64,000 nucleotides of DNA from DATAGF01 sp963819845. GTDB lineage: Bacteria > Actinomycetota > Thermoleophilia > Miltoncostaeales > Miltoncostaeaceae. The DNA is taken from positions 1 to 64,000 of the forward strand of contig CAWFXQ010000013.1 in assembly GCA_963819845.1 (NCBI GenBank), written 5' to 3'. How positions within the stretch are numbered: the stretch's first letter is position 1; each line of letters begins with the position of its first letter. Made by a program: the position numbers and the translations under genes. The notes below the pieces were generated by a model. The model was not told where the DNA came from and made no database searches. It saw only the letters and a list, made by a program, of their open reading frames with translations. Of this stretch, positions 16,983 through 25,935 are shown one piece after another.

Positions 16983-18871
16983 CCCCCGACCGCGGGCTGC
17001 GCGCCCGCTCGCTGGCCCTGATCGCCTTCGGCGAGGTGGGCTCGTCGCTGGCCTTCGCGCTCGGCATCGTCGCCCTCTACGCGATCGGGCTCACCCCCTG
17101 GGTGCTGCTGGCCGTCGGCCTGCTGGTGCTGGTCGTCAGCCTGTCCTACGCGGAGGGGGCGGCCGCGATGCCCGAGCCCGGGGGCGCCGCCACCTTCGTC
17201 CGCCGGGCCTTCAGCGACCCGGCCGGCTTCGTCACCGGGTGGCTGCTGTTCCTCGACTACTTCGTGGTCATCGCCCTGGCGGCGCTGTTCGTGCCCCACT
17301 ACCTCGGCGCGGCGCTGGGCTGGGAGGCGGCGCGGGACCGTCCCTGGGACGCCCTGATCGGGGTGCTGGTGATCCTCGCGATCGCCGCGGCGCGGCGGCG
17401 GGTCAAGCTCTACAAGCTCGCGGTGGCGATGGTGGCGGCGGCCCTGCTGGTGGAGGTCGTGATCGTCGTGCTGGGGTTCGCCGTCGTGGTGTCGGCCGGG
17501 GCGCTCTCCGAGGGGGTCGACCTCGGGACCGCGCCTTCGTGGTCGTCCGTCGCCCTCGCGCTGGCCCTGGCGACACTGGCGTACACCGGCATCGAGAGCG
17601 TCTCGAGCTACGCCGCCGAGGTGCGGGAGCCCGGGCGCACGATCCCGCGGAGCCTGTTCGTGGGCATCGGCATCGCCGTGGCGGTGAACGTTGCCGTCGC
17701 CGTCGTAGGCGTCTCCGCGTTCCCGGCCGAGTCCGACCCGGGCGCGCCGGACGGCGTGGCGAGCGCCCTGGGCACCGAGTGGCTGAAGGCCCCCCTGGTC
17801 GGGGTCGCGTCGGCGGTGGGCGATGAGCTGGGCGGCCGCGACGTCCTCGAGGCCCTGGTCGGGGTCACGGGCGTCCTCATCCTCCTGGCCGCGGTCATCA
17901 CCGCCATGGTGGGCGCCGAGCGCCTGGCCCAGTCGATGGCCCGCTACGACATGCTGCCCCACGCGTTCGCCCGGCCCGCCCGCGGGGCGCGGGCGCCGCT
18001 GGCGGGCGCGGTGGCCGTCGCCGCCATCTCGTCGGGGCTGCTCGTGCTGGCCGTGACGGCCGGCGACGGCGAGCGCTTCCTGGCCGGCCTCTACAGCTTC
18101 GGGGTGCTGATCGCGCTCACGGCCGCCCAGGCGGCGGTGGTGCGCCTGCGCGCCCGCGAGCCCGAGCTCGAGCGGCCGTTCCGGGTGCCGCTCTCCGTGC
18201 GCGCCGGCGGCGTCGAGGTCCCGCTTCCCGCGCTGATCGGCGGCGTCCTCACGCTCGGCCTCTGGGTCGCGGCCATCGAGACCAGCGAGGGGGCCCGCAT
18301 CGCGGGGCCGGTCTGGCTGGCCGGCGGCATCGTCGTGTACCTGCTCTCGCGACGGGCCGCCGGGGAGACCGTGCTGGGGCGGGCCACGCCCCCCGAGCCC
18401 GACCTCGTGCCGTCGGTCGACGCGGAGATCCGGCGGATACTCGTGCCGCTCAAGCCGGGCGACATCGGCCGCGAGGTGCTGGCCACCGCCCTGCGGCTCG
18501 CCCGCGAGTCGGAGGCGAGCGTGCGCGTGCTGCACGTCCTCAAGGTCCCCATGGCTCAACCGCTCGACGCCGACCTGGGCGACGCCGAGCAGGCCGCGCT
18601 CGACGCCGTCCAGGAGGCCCGCGAGAGCGGCGCCGACCAGGGGGTCCGGGTGGAGGGGCTCGTCGTGCGGGCGCGGTCGCGCAGCGAGGCGATCGTCGCC
18701 GAGGCCCGCGAGCTCGGGGCCGACCTCGTGATGATGGGCTCGTCGCCGCGCTGGCGCGCCCAGTCCCGCTTCTTCGGCCCCCTGGTCGACGAGGTGTTGC
18801 GCACCGCGCCCTGTGAGGTGATTGTCGTCACCTATCCCGAGGGCGTCCTGGAAGGGGCGACTGGCGCATAA
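16967..18871 (+). CDS. Second APC-superfamily transporter with C-terminal Usp domain
   Basis: A 634-residue paralogue of the gene at 14899, with the same arrangement. The membrane part contains IAFGEVGSSLAFALGIVALY, SYAEGAAAMPEPGGAATFVR and LATLAYTGIESVSSYAAEVR. The Usp part contains RRILVPLKPGDIGREVLATA and ADLVMMGSSPRWRAQSRFFG. The GTG start lies inside the preceding small gene. Two adjacent copies of equal length suggest either a heteromeric transporter or different ion affinities. Confidence 0.8.
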   Translation: MAKRLTPDRGLRARSLALIAFGEVGSSLAFALGIVALYAIGLTPWVLLAVGLLVLVVSLSYAEGAAAMPEPGGAATFVRRAFSDPAGFVTGWLLFLDYFVVIALAALFVPHYLGAALGWEAARDRPWDALIGVLVILAIAAARRRVKLYKLAVAMVAAALLVEVVIVVLGFAVVVSAGALSEGVDLGTAPSWSSVALALALATLAYTGIESVSSYAAEVREPGRTIPRSLFVGIGIAVAVNVAVAVVGVSAFPAESDPGAPDGVASALGTEWLKAPLVGVASAVGDELGGRDVLEALVGVTGVLILLAAVITAMVGAERLAQSMARYDMLPHAFARPARGARAPLAGAVAVAAISSGLLVLAVTAGDGERFLAGLYSFGVLIALTAAQAAVVRLRAREPELERPFRVPLSVRAGGVEVPLPALIGGVLTLGLWVAAIETSEGARIAGPVWLAGGIVVYLLSRRAAGETVLGRATPPEPDLVPSVDAEIRRILVPLKPGDIGREVLATALRLARESEASVRVLHVLKVPMAQPLDADLGDAEQAALDAVQEARESGADQGVRVEGLVVRARSRSEAIVAEARELGADLVMMGSSPRWRAQSRFFGPLVDEVLRTAPCEVIVVTYPEGVLEGATGA

Positions 18872-18881
18872 TGGGCCCATG
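18867..18881 (+). promoter_or_regulatory. Leaderless promoter of the first RCK gene
   Basis: CATAAT at 18867-18872 precedes the ATG at 18879 by 6 nt. The hexamer includes the TAA stop of the APC gene. No ribosome site is present. Confidence 0.5.
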
Positions 18882-19292
18882 AAGGCGATCATCGTCGGCT
18901 GCGGCCGGGTCGGCTCCTCCCTGGCGCGCAGCCTGGCGGACGAGGGCTGGGAGGTCGTCGTGGTGGAGCAGCGCGAGGAGGCGCTCACGCGCCTGGGCGA
19001 CGAGTGGCGCCACCCCGTCGTCCTGGGTCACGGCATGGACGCCGACGTCCTGGAGGAGGCGGGCATCGAGGGCGCCGACATGCTGATCGCCGCCACCGAC
19101 GGCGACAACACGAACCTCATCGTCGCCCAGGTGGCGACCAAGCGGTACGGCGTGGACCACGTCGCGGCGCGGATCCAGGACCCGGCCCGGGCCGAGGCGT
19201 ACGGGGACCGTGGGTTCGAGGTGATCTCGCCGGTGAAGATGGCGATCGAGGGGCTCACGCGCTGGGCCCTGACCGCGCGGGCGGCGACCTGA
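18879..19292 (+). CDS. TrkA-type RCK_N potassium regulatory protein (CeoB-like)
   Basis: A 137-residue single RCK N-terminal (KTN) domain. KAIIVGCGRVGSSLARSLAD carries the GxGxxG dinucleotide site, EVVVVEQREEAL the acidic ribose-binding end of strand 2, and ADMLIAATDGDNTNLIVAQV the central core. Such proteins bind NAD(H) or ATP/ADP and gate cation transporters. It is coupled to the following two-domain paralogue and, with that protein, matches the mycobacterial CeoB/CeoC pair. Confidence 0.8.
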   Translation: MKAIIVGCGRVGSSLARSLADEGWEVVVVEQREEALTRLGDEWRHPVVLGHGMDADVLEEAGIEGADMLIAATDGDNTNLIVAQVATKRYGVDHVAARIQDPARAEAYGDRGFEVISPVKMAIEGLTRWALTARAAT

Positions 19293-19954
19293 TGTTCACC
19301 ATCGTCGTCGGCGGCGGGAAGATGGGCTCCAACCTCACGCGCACCCTGGCCGCCCGCGGCCACGAGGTGACGGTGGTCGAGGCCAAGGGGCCGCGCGCCG
19401 ACGTCCTCGAGGAGGAGTTCGGCCACCGGGTCGTCTTCGGGGACGGCACCGAGCTGTACGTCCTGGAGGCCGCCGGCATCACGCGGCCGCCCGACATCGT
19501 CGTGGCGGTGACGGGCGACGACGAGGACAACATGATCATCGCCCAGCTCGCCCGGGAGAAGTACGGCGTCGCCAAGGTCATCGCGCGCGTGAACGACCCG
19601 CGCAACCAGGTGCACTTCGACCTGCTCGGCATCTCGCCGACGGTCTGCCCGACCCAGCGCATCATGGCGCTGATCGAGCACGAGGTCCCCGAGCACGAGC
19701 TCGTCCACCTGCTGGAGCTGCGCCGCGAGAACCTGGAGATCATCGAGGTCGAAGTCGACCCCAGGTGCCCCTGCATCGGCAAGTCCGCCGAGAAGCTCGG
19801 GCTGCCCAGCGGGGCCCGGCTGATCTCGCTCGTTCGCGACGGGAAGGCCGAGCTCGTCGACGGCGAGACGGTCCTGAACGCCGGCGACCAGGTGATCGCC
19901 ATCCTCGAGCCCGGGCGCGAGGACGAGGTGCGCCAGCTCCTGCTGGGCCGGTAG
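19292..19954 (+). CDS. TrkA-type RCK_N/RCK_C potassium regulatory protein (CeoC-like)
   Basis: A 220-residue protein. Residues 1-135 form the RCK_N domain (FTIVVGGGKMGSNLTRTLAA, IVVAVTGDDEDNMIIAQLAR). Residues ~140-220 form the RCK_C ligand-binding domain (LEIIEVEVDPRCPCIGKSAE, then RLISLVRDGKAELVDGETVL). The ATG overlaps the stop of the previous gene. Together with the single-domain RCK protein it can form the cytoplasmic gating ring of a K+ transporter; the APC-Usp proteins upstream are the obvious membrane partners. Confidence 0.85.
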   Translation: MFTIVVGGGKMGSNLTRTLAARGHEVTVVEAKGPRADVLEEEFGHRVVFGDGTELYVLEAAGITRPPDIVVAVTGDDEDNMIIAQLAREKYGVAKVIARVNDPRNQVHFDLLGISPTVCPTQRIMALIEHEVPEHELVHLLELRRENLEIIEVEVDPRCPCIGKSAEKLGLPSGARLISLVRDGKAELVDGETVLNAGDQVIAILEPGREDEVRQLLLGR

Positions 19955-19984
19955 GCGGCTCCTCGGAGACGTACGTCACGCCTG

Positions 19985-20000
19985 TAGTCTGCGAGGCGTG
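19985..20000 (+). promoter_or_regulatory. Leaderless promoter of the biotin operon
   Basis: TAGTCT at 19985-19990 is 7 nt before the GTG start of bioB at 19998, with no Shine-Dalgarno sequence. The gap to the preceding gene is only 43 bp. No BirA-type inverted repeat is evident, although the operon ends with a DNA-binding BirA. Confidence 0.5.
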
Positions 20001-21011
20001 ACGACGATCCTGGACCGCCTCGAGGGCTGGCTGCTCGAGCGGAAGCGCTCCATCGAGATCGACGAGGCCCGGGAGCTGGTGGAGCTGCCCGCCGCCGAGT
20101 TGCCGCGGCTGCTGGCGCTCGCGCACGAGGTGCGCCGGACGTGGTGGGGCGAGGGCGTCGAGCTGGAGTCGCTGATCAGCGCCCAGACCGGGGGGTGCCC
20201 GGAGGACTGCGCCTTCTGCTCCCAGTCGATGCACTACGACGCGCCTGCCCAGCGGCACGCCTTCCTGCCGCTCGACCAGGTGCTGGCGGCGGCGCGGGCG
20301 ACCGAGGCCTCGGGGGCGAGCGCCTTCTGCATCGTCGTGGCCGTGCGCGGCCCCGACCGGCGCCTGATGGACCAGGTGCTGCGGGCGATCGAGGCCATCC
20401 AGGGCGAGACCGGCCTCGACGTCGACTGCTCGCTGGGCATCCTCACCCGCCCCCAGGCAGAGGCGCTGCGCGACGCCGGCGTCCACCACTACAACCACAA
20501 CCTCGAGACGAGCCGCAGCTACTTCCCCGAGATCGTCACGACGCACACGTGGGAGGAGCGGGTCGAGACCTGCCGGCTGGTGACCGGGCTCGGCATGAAG
20601 CTCTGCAGCGGCGGGATCCTGGGGATGGGGGAGACCTGGGAGCAGCGGCTCGAGCTGGCCTACGAGCTGCGCGAGGTCGGGCCCGACGAGATCCCGCTCA
20701 ACTTCCTCAACCCCCGTCCGGGCACGCCGCTGGCCGGGCGCCGGCCCCTCGAGGCCCACGACGCGCTGCGCGCGATCGCGATCTTCCGGCTCGTGTTCCC
20801 CGACCGCATCATCCGCTACGCCGGCGGGCGGGAGCTGGTGCTGCGCGACGCCCAGGCCCTCGGCCTGGTGGGCGGCGTGAACGGGATGATCGTGGGCAAC
20901 TACCTCACCACCGCCGGCCGGCCCGCCGCCGAGGACGTGCGCCTCGCGGCCGACCTGGGGATGCCGGTCGTGCCCGGGGCGCGGGCCGAGGCCGCGGCCT
21001 CGCGGGACTGA
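19998..21011 (+). CDS. bioB: Biotin synthase
   Basis: A 337-residue radical-SAM enzyme that inserts sulfur into dethiobiotin. The [4Fe-4S] motif is CPEDCAFCSQS (residues ~67-74). The [2Fe-2S] ligands are visible as Cys in AFCIVVAVRG, DCSLGIL and LCSGGILGMGE, with the fourth Arg ligand in RIIRYAGGRE. It starts at the leaderless GTG and is first of a compact operon bioB-A-F-D-ferritin-birA. Confidence 0.95.
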   Translation: MTTILDRLEGWLLERKRSIEIDEARELVELPAAELPRLLALAHEVRRTWWGEGVELESLISAQTGGCPEDCAFCSQSMHYDAPAQRHAFLPLDQVLAAARATEASGASAFCIVVAVRGPDRRLMDQVLRAIEAIQGETGLDVDCSLGILTRPQAEALRDAGVHHYNHNLETSRSYFPEIVTTHTWEERVETCRLVTGLGMKLCSGGILGMGETWEQRLELAYELREVGPDEIPLNFLNPRPGTPLAGRRPLEAHDALRAIAIFRLVFPDRIIRYAGGRELVLRDAQALGLVGGVNGMIVGNYLTTAGRPAAEDVRLAADLGMPVVPGARAEAAASRD

Positions 21012-21022
21012 ACGGGGAGCCC

Positions 21023-22315
21023 GTGGGCCCCCAGGAGGTGCTGGCGCTCGACCGCGCGCACGTCTGGCACCCCTACGCGCCGATGCCGGCCGCGGATCCG
21101 CCGCTCGTGGTCGAGTCGGCCTCCGGCGTGCGGCTGCGCCTCGCCGAGCCGGTGGACGGGCGGCGCGAGCTGGTCGACGGCATGTCCTCGTGGTGGTCGG
21201 CGATCCACGGCTACGGCCATCCCGCCCTCGACGCGGCCGCCCGCGACCAGATCGGGCGCATGAGCCACGTCATGTTCGGCGGGCTCACCCACGAGCCGGC
21301 CGTGGGGCTGGCCGCCCGTCTCGTCGACATCACCCCCGGGCCTCTGCGCCACGTCTTCCTGGCCGACTCCGGGTCGGTGGCCGTCGAGGTCGCCGCCAAG
21401 ATGTGCCTGCAGCACTGGCGGTCGCTCGGCCGGCCCGAGAAGCGGCGCCTCTGCACCTGGCGTGGCGGCTACTACGGGGACACCCTCCAGCCGATGTCGG
21501 TCTGCGATCCCGAGGGCGGGATGCACCACCTGTGGTCCGGGGTGCTGCCCGAGCAGGTGTTCGCCGACATGCCCCCGGCCGGGTTCGACGCGCCCGCCGA
21601 CCCGGCCTACCTCGAGCGCCTCGAGGCGGTCGTGTCGGCGCACGCCGGCGAGCTCGCCGCCGTGATCGTGGAGCCGGTCGTCCAGGGGGCGGGGGGCATG
21701 CGCTTCCACTCGCCGCGGTACCCGGCGGCGCTGCGCGAGATCGCCGACCGCCACGACGTCCTGCTCGTGTTCGACGAGATCGCCACCGGCTTCGGGCGCA
21801 CCGGCGCGCTGTTCGCCGCCGATCACGCCGGCGTCTGCCCCGACGTCATGTGCGTCGGCAAGGCGATGACGGGCGGCTACATGACCATGGCCGCCGCCCT
21901 CTGCACGGCCGAGGTGGCCGACACGATCTCCGGCGGCGAGGTCCCGGTGCTCGCCCACGGCCCCACCTTCATGGGCAACCCCCTGGCGGCCGCCGTCGCG
22001 GGGGCCTCGATCGACCTGCTCCTGGCGGGCGACTGGCGGGGCGAGGTGGCGCGCATCGAGGCCGGCCTGCGCGAGGGGCTCGCGCCGGCCGCGGGGCTGC
22101 CGGGGGTCGCGGACGTACGGGCGCTCGGGGCGATCGGCGTGATCCAGCTCGACCACGAGGTCGGCCTCCCGGCGGCCACCCGGGCGGCCGTGAGCCGCGG
22201 GGTGTGGCTGCGGCCCTTCCGCGACCTGGTCTACACCATGCCGCCCTACGTCACCGACGACGACGACCTCGCCCGCATCTGCGACGCGGCCGTGGCGGCC
22301 GCCGGGGCCGGATGA
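21023..22315 (+). CDS. bioA: Adenosylmethionine-8-amino-7-oxononanoate aminotransferase
   Basis: A ~430-residue PLP aminotransferase that converts KAPA to DAPA using SAM as amino donor. HVWHPYAPMPA at the start, VDGMSSWWSAIHGYGHPALD, CTWRGGYYGDTLQPMSVCDP, the PLP lysine in CVGKAMTGGYMTMAA, and HGPTFMGNPLAAAVAGAS are diagnostic of BioA. The GTG at 21023 lies 11 nt after the bioB stop. Confidence 0.95.
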   Translation: MGPQEVLALDRAHVWHPYAPMPAADPPLVVESASGVRLRLAEPVDGRRELVDGMSSWWSAIHGYGHPALDAAARDQIGRMSHVMFGGLTHEPAVGLAARLVDITPGPLRHVFLADSGSVAVEVAAKMCLQHWRSLGRPEKRRLCTWRGGYYGDTLQPMSVCDPEGGMHHLWSGVLPEQVFADMPPAGFDAPADPAYLERLEAVVSAHAGELAAVIVEPVVQGAGGMRFHSPRYPAALREIADRHDVLLVFDEIATGFGRTGALFAADHAGVCPDVMCVGKAMTGGYMTMAAALCTAEVADTISGGEVPVLAHGPTFMGNPLAAAVAGASIDLLLAGDWRGEVARIEAGLREGLAPAAGLPGVADVRALGAIGVIQLDHEVGLPAATRAAVSRGVWLRPFRDLVYTMPPYVTDDDDLARICDAAVAAAGAG

Positions 22316-23491
22316 GCCGAGCCGGGCTCGACTGGCTCCCGGGCGCCCTCGCCGACCTGGCCGACCGCGACCTGCTGCGCGTCCTCACCTACTGCGAGGG
22401 CGCGCCCGGCCCCGAGGTGGAGATCGACGGGGTGCCGCACCTGCTGCTGGCGTCCAACAACTACCTCGGACTGGCCGCCGACCCGGCGGTGGTGGAGGGC
22501 GCGCGCGCGGCCCTCGCGCGCTACGGCGCGGGCGCCGGCGCCTCTCGGCTGGTGACCGGCAGCCTCGACCTGCACCGGCGTCTCGAGGAGCGGCTCGCGG
22601 CGCTCAAGCGCTGCGAGGACGCGCTGGTCTTCCCGACCGGCTTCCAGGCCAACGTCGGCACCATCCCGGCGCTGGTCGGGCGCGGCGACGCGGTCTTCTC
22701 GGACGAGCTCAACCACGCCAGCCTCATCGACGGCTGCCGCCTGTCGGGCGCCGAGGTCGTGCGCTACCCGCACGCCGACGCCGACGCCCTGGAGGCCGCG
22801 GTGCGCGCCGCCGGGCCGCGCCCCCGGCGCCTGATCGCCACCGACACGGTCTTCTCCATGGACGGCGACCTCGCCCCGCTGCCGGCGATCGTCGCGGTCG
22901 CCGAGCGCCACGGCTGCATGCTGATGGTCGATGAGGCCCATGCCACCGGGGTGCTGGGGGCCACCGGCGCCGGCGCGCTGGAGCACTTCGGGCTGGAGGG
23001 CCGCGTGCCGGTCGTGATGGGGACCCTCTCCAAGGCCCTCGGCGCCCAGGGCGGCTACGTGGCCGGCGACCGCGACCTGTGCGCCTACCTGCGCACCCGC
23101 GACCGCGGCTTCGTCTTCACGACGGCCCTCGCCCCGGCGGCCGCGGGCGCCGCGCTGGCGGCGCTCGACATCGTGCGCGACCAGCCCGAGCGCCGCGCGC
23201 CGCCTGCGAACGCTGGTCGCCCGCCTCGTGGGGGGCGCGCGCGACCTCGGCTACGAGGTGCTGCCCACCGACTCGGCCGTGGTCGGCGTGCTGATCGGCG
23301 AGGCCGCCGACGCGCTCGCCGTGGCCGCGTCCCTGCGCCGCGACCGGGTGTGGGCGCCGGCGATCCGCCCGCCCTCGGTGCCGCCGGGCACCGCCCGCCT
23401 GCGCCTGACGGTCATGGCCACCCACGAGGACCGCCACGTCAACTGGGCCCTCGACGCCCTCGCCTCCGCCCGCCGCCTGGTGGCGGCCTGA
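22312..23491 (+). CDS. bioF: 8-amino-7-oxononanoate synthase (one frameshift)
   Basis: An alpha-oxoamine synthase that condenses pimeloyl thioester with alanine. Visible are LLLASNNYLGLAADPAVVEG, the glycine-rich YGAGAGASRLVTGS, MLMVDEAHATGVLG, and the PLP lysine in GTLSKALGAQGGYVAG. The frame moves +1 near 23205, after which LGYEVLPTDSAVVGVLIGEA completes the small domain. Start ATG overlaps the bioA stop. Confidence 0.9.
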
Positions 23492-24285
23492 TGATCGACG
23501 AGCCCGGGATCTTCGTGATGGGCACCGGCACCGGCGTCGGCAAGACCGTCGTGACCGGCGCCATCGCCCTCGCGGCACGCGCCCGGGGCCGCGACCCCGC
23601 CGTCCTGAAGCCCGCCCAGACCGGCGACGACGGCACGATCACCGGCGACGCCGAGTTCGTCGCCGGCCTCGTCGGCCTCGACGAGCCGCCCGAGGCGATC
23701 TGCCCGTACCGCCTGCGGGCGCCGCTGGCGCCGTCGGTCGCCGCCGCCCTGGAGGGCCGCCGCCTCGACCCGCAGGTCGTCGCGCGCTCATACGACGATC
23801 TGTCGGAGCGGCACGACCTCGTGCTCGTGGAGGCCGCCGGCGGGGCGCTGGTGCCCTTCTCGGACGGCGTCAACATGGCGGGCCTGGCGTCCCTGCTCGG
23901 CCTGCCGGTGGTGGTCGCCGCCCGCCCCGGCCTGGGCACGCTCAACCACATCCTGCTGACCCTCGAGGCCCTGCACCGGCGCGGGCTGACGGTGCTGGGG
24001 GTGGTCATCAGCGGCTACCCCGCCGAGCCGGGCCTCGACGCGCTCACCAACCCGCCGGCGCTCGCGCGCCTCAACCCCGTGCCGCTGCTCGGGGTGATCC
24101 CGCACGACCCCGGCATCGACGTCGGGTCGGGCGCCGCCGGCGGCCTGGCCGAGTCCGGCCCGGCCGCGCTCGACCCCCTGCTCGGCGGCACGTTCTCGCC
24201 CGCCCGCTTCCGGCGCGCGGGCGAGTCCCGCCTCGCCGCCCTCACCGACCATCACGAGAGGAGCCCCGCCCGTGGACCCCACTGA
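23491..24285 (+). CDS. bioD: Dethiobiotin synthetase
   Basis: A 264-residue ATP-dependent carboxylase. GIFVMGTGTGVGKTVVTGAI is the P-loop, VLKPAQTGDDG the substrate-lysine region, and LVLVEAAGGALVPFSDGVNM the BioD signature. A C-terminal extension after ~225 (SPARFRRAGESRLAALTDHH) is longer than in E. coli. The ATG overlaps the bioF stop, and the 3' end overlaps the ferritin-like gene by 14 nt. Confidence 0.92.
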   Translation: MIDEPGIFVMGTGTGVGKTVVTGAIALAARARGRDPAVLKPAQTGDDGTITGDAEFVAGLVGLDEPPEAICPYRLRAPLAPSVAAALEGRRLDPQVVARSYDDLSERHDLVLVEAAGGALVPFSDGVNMAGLASLLGLPVVVAARPGLGTLNHILLTLEALHRRGLTVLGVVISGYPAEPGLDALTNPPALARLNPVPLLGVIPHDPGIDVGSGAAGGLAESGPAALDPLLGGTFSPARFRRAGESRLAALTDHHERSPARGPH

Positions 24286-24961
24286 CGCCGCCCACGTCCT
24301 GCAGACGCCCGAGGAGTACGCCGACTTCCTCTCCGGGATGCCGCCCGACAAGCGGATCGAGATGATCAACAGCTTCCGCTGCGCCGAGCTGCAGGGCGCC
24401 GAGGAGCTGCGCGTGCTGTCGGAGACGGTCGACGACCCCGACCTCGCCCGCAAGTTCGCCCGGCACGCCGCCGACGAGGAGAAGCACGGCGCCTACTTCG
24501 CCGAGATCATGGGCCGCATGGGCGCCGAGCCGTTCGACCCGCCCGACGAGCCCGACCACATCACGATCGGCGGGCGCCTGATCGTCAACACGCTGAACGA
24601 CATCGAGGAGATCCTCCCGCGGCGGGGCGAGACCGTCGGCCTCGACCGCGTGATCCCGGTCCTCACGCTCTTCCAGGCCGTCGAGAGCCGGGCGCTGGTG
24701 TCGTTCGAGGCCCACCGGCGCACGTTCGAGCAGGCCGACCCGGTCATCGCCGAGCGGATCGGCGAGATCATCGCCGACGAGAGCCACCACGCCGCCTACG
24801 TCCGCACGCTGCTCGACCGCTGGGCGGAGGAGGGCTGGGCCGACGCCGTGCGCGAGGCCCAGGAGGCCACCGACGCCCGCGAGGGGCGCGCCCGCGAGTG
24901 GGCGGCCGAGCGCCTGGAGGCCGAGCGGCTGCGCGAGGAGGGGATCCTGCCGGCGCCGTGA
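24272..24961 (+). CDS. Ferritin-like diiron protein inside the biotin operon
   Basis: A 229-residue four-helix protein with a full set of candidate diiron ligands. Helix 1 has Glu39/Glu44 (CAELQGAEEL), helix 2 has an ExxH at 69-72 (ADEEKHGAYF), helix 3 has Glu138 (LFQAVESRAL), and helix 4 has a second ExxH at 170-173 (IADESHHAAY). The last ~40 residues are a charged helix. It overlaps bioD by 14 nt and birA by 4 nt, so it is embedded in the operon. Known relatives are generic ferritin-like proteins; role is unknown. Because no pimelate-forming gene (bioC, bioH, bioI, bioW) is present here, an oxidative step supplying pimeloyl thioester is one possible job. That is inference only. Confidence 0.85.
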   Translation: MDPTDAAHVLQTPEEYADFLSGMPPDKRIEMINSFRCAELQGAEELRVLSETVDDPDLARKFARHAADEEKHGAYFAEIMGRMGAEPFDPPDEPDHITIGGRLIVNTLNDIEEILPRRGETVGLDRVIPVLTLFQAVESRALVSFEAHRRTFEQADPVIAERIGEIIADESHHAAYVRTLLDRWAEEGWADAVREAQEATDAREGRAREWAAERLEAERLREEGILPAP

Positions 24962-25926
24962 CCGCCGATCGCCGCGAGAGGGTCCTCGCGGCCCTGGTGC
25001 GGGCCGGGCCCGCCGGCGTCTCGGGCCAGGCGCTGGCCGGCGACCTGGGCTGCTCGCGCGCGGCCGTCCACCGCCACGTCGAGGCTCTGCGGCGGGAGGG
25101 CCTCGACGTGCGGGGTGACCCGGACGGCTACCGGCTCGATCCCGGCGCCGACCCCGTCGTGCCGATGCTGGTGGAGCCGCGGCTCGTCCCGCCGGTCGGC
25201 GGTCCGGTGGTGTGGCTGGCCGAGACCGGCTCGACCAACGACGAGGCCATCGAGCGGGCCCGGGCGGGCGCCCCCGAGGGGCTCGTCGTCGGCGCCGACC
25301 GCCAGCGCGCGGGCCGGGGGCGGCGCGGCCGGCCGTGGCTCGCGGCGGCGGGGCACGCCCTGCTGGTCTCGGTGCTGCTGCGGCCCGGGGTCGCGCCGGT
25401 CGATGCCGGGCTGCTGCCGATCGTCGCGGCCGTGGGGGCCGCCGACGCGCTCGGCGACGACGCGCGCGTCGTCTGGCCCAACGACATCCTGATCGGGGGG
25501 CGCAAGGTGGCGGGCATCCTCTGCGAGATGTCGGCCGACCAGGAGCGCGTCGCCTGGGCCGTCGCGGGGATCGGCGTGAACGTCCGGTCGGCGCCCGCGC
25601 TCGACGACGCCCGGTGGGAGCCGGGGGCGTTGAGCGACCTGGGGCCTCCGCCCGCGCGGTCCGACCTGCTCGTCTCCCTGCTGGCCGCCCTCGGCAGCCG
25701 TTACGCGCAGTGGGCCGGCGACGGGCCAGAGCAGGTCCTCGACGCCTTCGCCGGGCGGGATGCTCTCCGTGGGAGGCGGGTCGCCGTCGACCTCGGGGGT
25801 GAGGAGGTCGTGGGCGAGTGCGCCGGCACGGACTCCCTCGGGCGTTTGCGGCTCGTCACCGCCGTGGGCGAGCGCCTGCTCGGGGCCGGCGAGGTCGTGC
25901 GGGTGGAGCCGGGGCCGAGGGGGTAG
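24958..25926 (+). CDS. birA: Bifunctional biotin-protein ligase/biotin operon repressor
   Basis: A 322-residue protein. Residues ~1-65 are a winged helix (GQALAGDLGCSRAAVHRHVE), so it can bind DNA. The ligase domain has GSTNDEAIERARAGAPEGLV, the biotinyl-AMP loop DRQRAGRGRRGRPW, WPNDILIGGRKVAGILCEM and GIGVNVR. It ends with an SH3-like C domain. The GTG overlaps the ferritin-like stop (GTGA). Its location last in the operon suggests it controls biotin synthesis. Confidence 0.93.
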   Translation: MTADRRERVLAALVRAGPAGVSGQALAGDLGCSRAAVHRHVEALRREGLDVRGDPDGYRLDPGADPVVPMLVEPRLVPPVGGPVVWLAETGSTNDEAIERARAGAPEGLVVGADRQRAGRGRRGRPWLAAAGHALLVSVLLRPGVAPVDAGLLPIVAAVGAADALGDDARVVWPNDILIGGRKVAGILCEMSADQERVAWAVAGIGVNVRSAPALDDARWEPGALSDLGPPPARSDLLVSLLAALGSRYAQWAGDGPEQVLDAFAGRDALRGRRVAVDLGGEEVVGECAGTDSLGRLRLVTAVGERLLGAGEVVRVEPGPRG

Positions 25927-25935
25927 GTCTCTTTC

